In this document: positions 61,085 through 64,000 of the stretch, one piece after another | Layout of the letters: every line of letters starts with the position of its first letter | Position numbering within the stretch: position 1 is the first letter of the stretch | Origin: Phaseolus vulgaris | Lineage: Eukaryota > Streptophyta > Magnoliopsida > Fabales > Fabaceae | Length of the DNA: 64,000 nucleotides | Direction of reading: 5' to 3' | NCBI RefSeq assembly: GCF_000499845.2 | Contig: NC_023753.2 | Span: 3,122,791 to 3,186,790, forward strand | Notes under the pieces: generated by a model | Database searches by the model: none | What the model saw: the letters and a program-made list of their open reading frames with translations, nothing else | What the model was told of the DNA's origin: nothing | Position numbers and translations under genes: made by a program

Positions 61085-61755
61085 GATTCTGTTTGGGTTG
61101 AGGAGGAGATTTGTGAGAAGGGGAGAGACTGGATTTGTGAGGATTAGAGAGGATGTGTGATGATATGTGAGGTTGTTTGGATTGATGGATGATAGAGTGG
61201 ATTTGTGAGAATGGTTTAGTGTAAGTTTACAAATTTATCCTTGTTATTAAAAAATATTTGAATAATGAATTATGATTTTTTTTGTGCAGATTTGAATTAA
61301 TTAAATATTTTTAATATATAATATTCATAATTATTTATATTTTTTAATAAAAAATTAAAAAATATAATAGAAAATATTTTTGTGTTAAATTGAAATAAAT
61401 TTATTAAATACATTAAAATTTATGAAAATAATATTTATTATTATATTCATTTGTTACTTTATATAACTATATATATACTGTTGATATTATAATTTTATTT
61501 TTTTATTTTTATTATTTATAATTATATGTTGTTATTAATAGTATAATTAAATATTTTTAAAATTATAAATAATAAATAAACTTATGTAATATTTTTTTTT
61601 ATATTGTAATAAAATGTGCACAAAGATATTTAGGTAAAATACAATAATCCTACATCATCCTCGCAAATCTCTTCATTTTGTGAAGAGTGAAAAAAATCAT
61701 CCACTCTCCACCCTCAAAACTCTCAAAACAAACACAAAAAATCTCCCCTTCCTAC
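61085..61755. mobile_element. Possible MITE-like element with imperfect inverted ends
   Basis: A purine-rich left end (61090-61230: 'gtttgggttgaggaggagatttgtgag…') is roughly complementary to a pyrimidine-rich right end (61660-61755: 'cctcgcaaatctcttc…caaaacaaacac…atctccccttcctactcccc'), with an AT-rich core. Inverted similarity is imperfect and no TSD is fixed. Confidence 0.4.
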
Positions 61756-61759
61756 TCCC

Positions 61760-62350
61760 CCTATATATATATATATTAATAGTTTTCTGTATGGAAATAA
61801 ATTATTTAAAAATATTTTAAAGTATACTTTTTTTAAAAGTTATTCATTTAAATAAAAATTAACTAAAATTATACTATATTTTATAATTTTTTTTCACTTA
61901 AAGAATTAAATATGATTTTCACTTTTAGCTCAAAAAATTTAGAAATTTTAGATTTTCATTAAATTTTTTAAATAACAAACAAATTTTTCATGTAATATAA
62001 TATAGAATATTAAAATATTTCATTTGATTTATCATTAATATAAATATTATAAGACAGTCATATTAAAAATTAATTTATTACTTAAAAAATTATTGATAAG
62101 AAAAAAAATTAATTTACTATCCATTCTTATAATTTACTTATTATAAATATATAATAAATTTAAAATTTGGACGAAATATAAAAACCAACTTCGTTACGAA
62201 AAAAATTATTAAAATAAATTATCTTTAATATTCATTAATAAAGCAAAAAATAGTATAATTTAAATGTATTATAAAAATAATCTTTAAATAAAAATTAAAA
62301 AGAAATCCAAAATACATGAGAAGAAAAAGCATAAAAAATAGAAAAAAAAA
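61760..62350. other. AT-rich DNA upstream of the SLX9-like gene
   Basis: Very AT-rich and featureless. Composition changes sharply near 62370, where the presumed 5' leader of the next gene starts. Confidence 0.45.
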
Positions 62351-62525
62351 TGAAAATATATTTATAACTAAAACGGTGGAGAAGGTTCAGGCAGAGAACC
62401 GCTGAAACCCAACCCTGTATTTGGCGCCGCGACTTGAGAGTTTTGTGGAGATTATTCACTGTGGAGAGAAACCCAAAACACCCAAACGACACCGTCTGAT
62501 CTGTTCCTTCTCAGATTTTGCAGCA

Positions 62526-63942
62526 ATGGGCAAGAAAAAGTTAATGTCTTTCCTTTTCTTCCCTTTCTTCCACTCCCCAATTTTTTTTAATTTCAGTTTC
62601 TAATGACTGTTCCCACATGTGTAGGTCTGATTCAAAGTCCGACCACAGTTTCGAGAAGAAGCTCCAATTTTATTCCAGTATGTTCCTGGATTAATTTCTG
62701 AAAGCTTTTTCTATTTTTAACAATTAATCAAAAAAATATTTAATAAGTTTATTGAGAAAGTTAAATAAAATGTTGGGTATTGTTATATCTGTTTTATTTG
62801 CGTGTGTTTGATTGTGAAATTTTAGTTTGGTTGGTGTCATGTTAGGCGTCAATTTCTGTTCCAAATTTCTATCCTTTCTGATCAAATCCCTTTTGTTATT
62901 GCAGAGGTGAAAGAAGCTGTTACTTCCTTGAGTGCCCAAAAGTCTATTTCTAAGGTGAGAATTTTATTTCAACTCTATTATTACTGGTCTCAAGTTGGAT
63001 TGATTGAACTGTGGAAGGACTTCAATTGCTTTGTTGTAGGTTTTAATTTAATGGCTAAATAACTGTTTTATGCTGTGCAAATAGCTGGGCATTCTGTCCT
63101 TTCTCTCTCCCACACTCATAATTAAACATTCTTGTAATTTTGCTGAAAGAAATATTCAGAGGATATGAAAATATTGATTCCTGTACAATTAACACCCATA
63201 TGATTTGACTAGAAGTATTCAAAGAACATTGAGAGGAGTTCCATATGTTGCTTGTCATGTTGATTAAAATAAAAAATGATGAAACAGGAGGGAACTTTAT
63301 GTATTGCTAAGAGTGTAGTGGAAACCTACTGACTAATCTCAACTAATATGACTAACAATCTGTAACAGGAGTTTTTTAATTTCAGTTTTATAAAGCATTT
63401 GTACTCTTTAAAAGTATGTGGTGATAATGTTGTTTTAGAAGGCATTGGATACCTGATTAACATTGATCTACAAAGATCTCTTTATAGTTGATTGTACTAA
63501 TAGAATTTTATAATAGAATATCATTTATTTTTCTTTGTTTAAAAGAAGACTTAGTACATTCCCATGTTCCAAGGTAATGTCTCTTATGGAACTATCTTTT
63601 GTGAACTATCTTGAACTTGTGATTTATCTTTTATGAGTTTTACCAGTTTTTATTGAGTATGGCCTGATGATATGGTTGTTGTGCTGTCGTACTACTGACT
63701 GAATCATGTTCTTTAAGAAATACATCTCCTGTAGTCTTATCAATTTTATGAGTGCTGTTGAGTTTCTGAAATGTTGTCTTCTATCAGAAAAAGAGCAAAC
63801 AACAAAGGCGTCAGAATAAATTGAAGGCATATAACTTATCTTCACTTTTGGAGTCCCTTCCTGAGGTGAAGGCATCAAAGAAGAAACAACCAAGTGGTGA
63901 GAATGACTCCAAACTTAATTGTAAATCAAGGCAGACGTTAGT
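62526..63942 (+). CDS. SLX9: SLX9-like ribosome biogenesis protein (5' part, runs off the window)
   Basis: Four exons, 62526-62539, 62625-62677, 62905-62954 and 63788-63942, splice with GT-AG and consistent phases into about 90 residues: start MGKKKSDSKSDH, then FEKKLQFYSKVKEAV, TSLSAQKSISKKKSK, RRQNKLKAYNLSSLLESLPE, and KLNCKSRQTLV before the next donor at 63943. The Lys/Arg-rich make-up and the LSSLLESLPE block fit the SLX9 family, which in yeast binds pre-rRNA and helps 40S subunit maturation and export. The first exon is tiny (14 nt), so simple ORF searches miss this gene. The remaining C-terminal exons lie beyond 64000. The leader at about 62370-62525 is GC-richer than the flank. Confidence 0.8.
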
Positions 63943-64000
63943 GTGAGTGTTTCTCATCATTATTCAATATTACATTGCCAACTTCTCATTTGATAAGTAT

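Overview
The window is nuclear DNA of a dicot plant. It is AT-rich, has spliced genes with GT-AG introns, and is full of LINE and LTR retrotransposons. The gene set (D3 cyclin, cyclase-family pair, extracellular LRR protein, SLX9-like protein) and the repeat style suggest a legume, perhaps of the bean/cowpea group. That placement is inference; no marker in the window fixes the species.

Layout. 1-3.55 kb: a complete four-exon D3-type cyclin gene (+), with a likely TATA box, a possible uORF and a poly(A) signal. 3.55-14 kb: intergenic DNA with small tandem repeats and an old dispersed duplication. 14-23.4 kb: two tandem minus-strand genes of the metal-dependent cyclase/kynurenine-formamidase-like family, each with six exons; the four middle exons have identical lengths in both copies. 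24-40.8 kb: a large, eroded inverted duplication. Each arm carries a degenerate gene with the SGPSxxGxGH signature of PIP-type secreted signalling peptides; in the left arm the peptide unit is tandemly repeated four times. Between the arms lies a nearly complete minus-strand LINE of about 6.3 kb (ORF1 intact; ORF2 with endonuclease, RT and RNase H, broken by three lesions). Shorter LINE pieces are scattered around it, three of them with clear target-site duplications. 45.3-46.5 kb: an intronless, GC-richer gene for a secreted LRR protein. 51.5-60.7 kb: a Ty3/gypsy chromovirus-like LTR retrotransposon (TSD CTAAA, tRNA-Met-type primer site). Its pol is broken, and a second, antisense LTR element with a tRNA-Asp-type primer site is nested in its 3' LTR. 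62.5 kb to the end: the first four exons of an SLX9-like ribosome-biogenesis gene (+), running off the window.

The host genes look like independent neighbours rather than a pathway; only the two cyclase genes are clearly related, by tandem duplication. The most unusual element is the pair of inverted PIP-like peptide loci with tandem peptide units. The LINE insertions also preserve mechanistic signatures: twin priming, a microhomology template switch, and an ATGA ORF1/ORF2 overlap.
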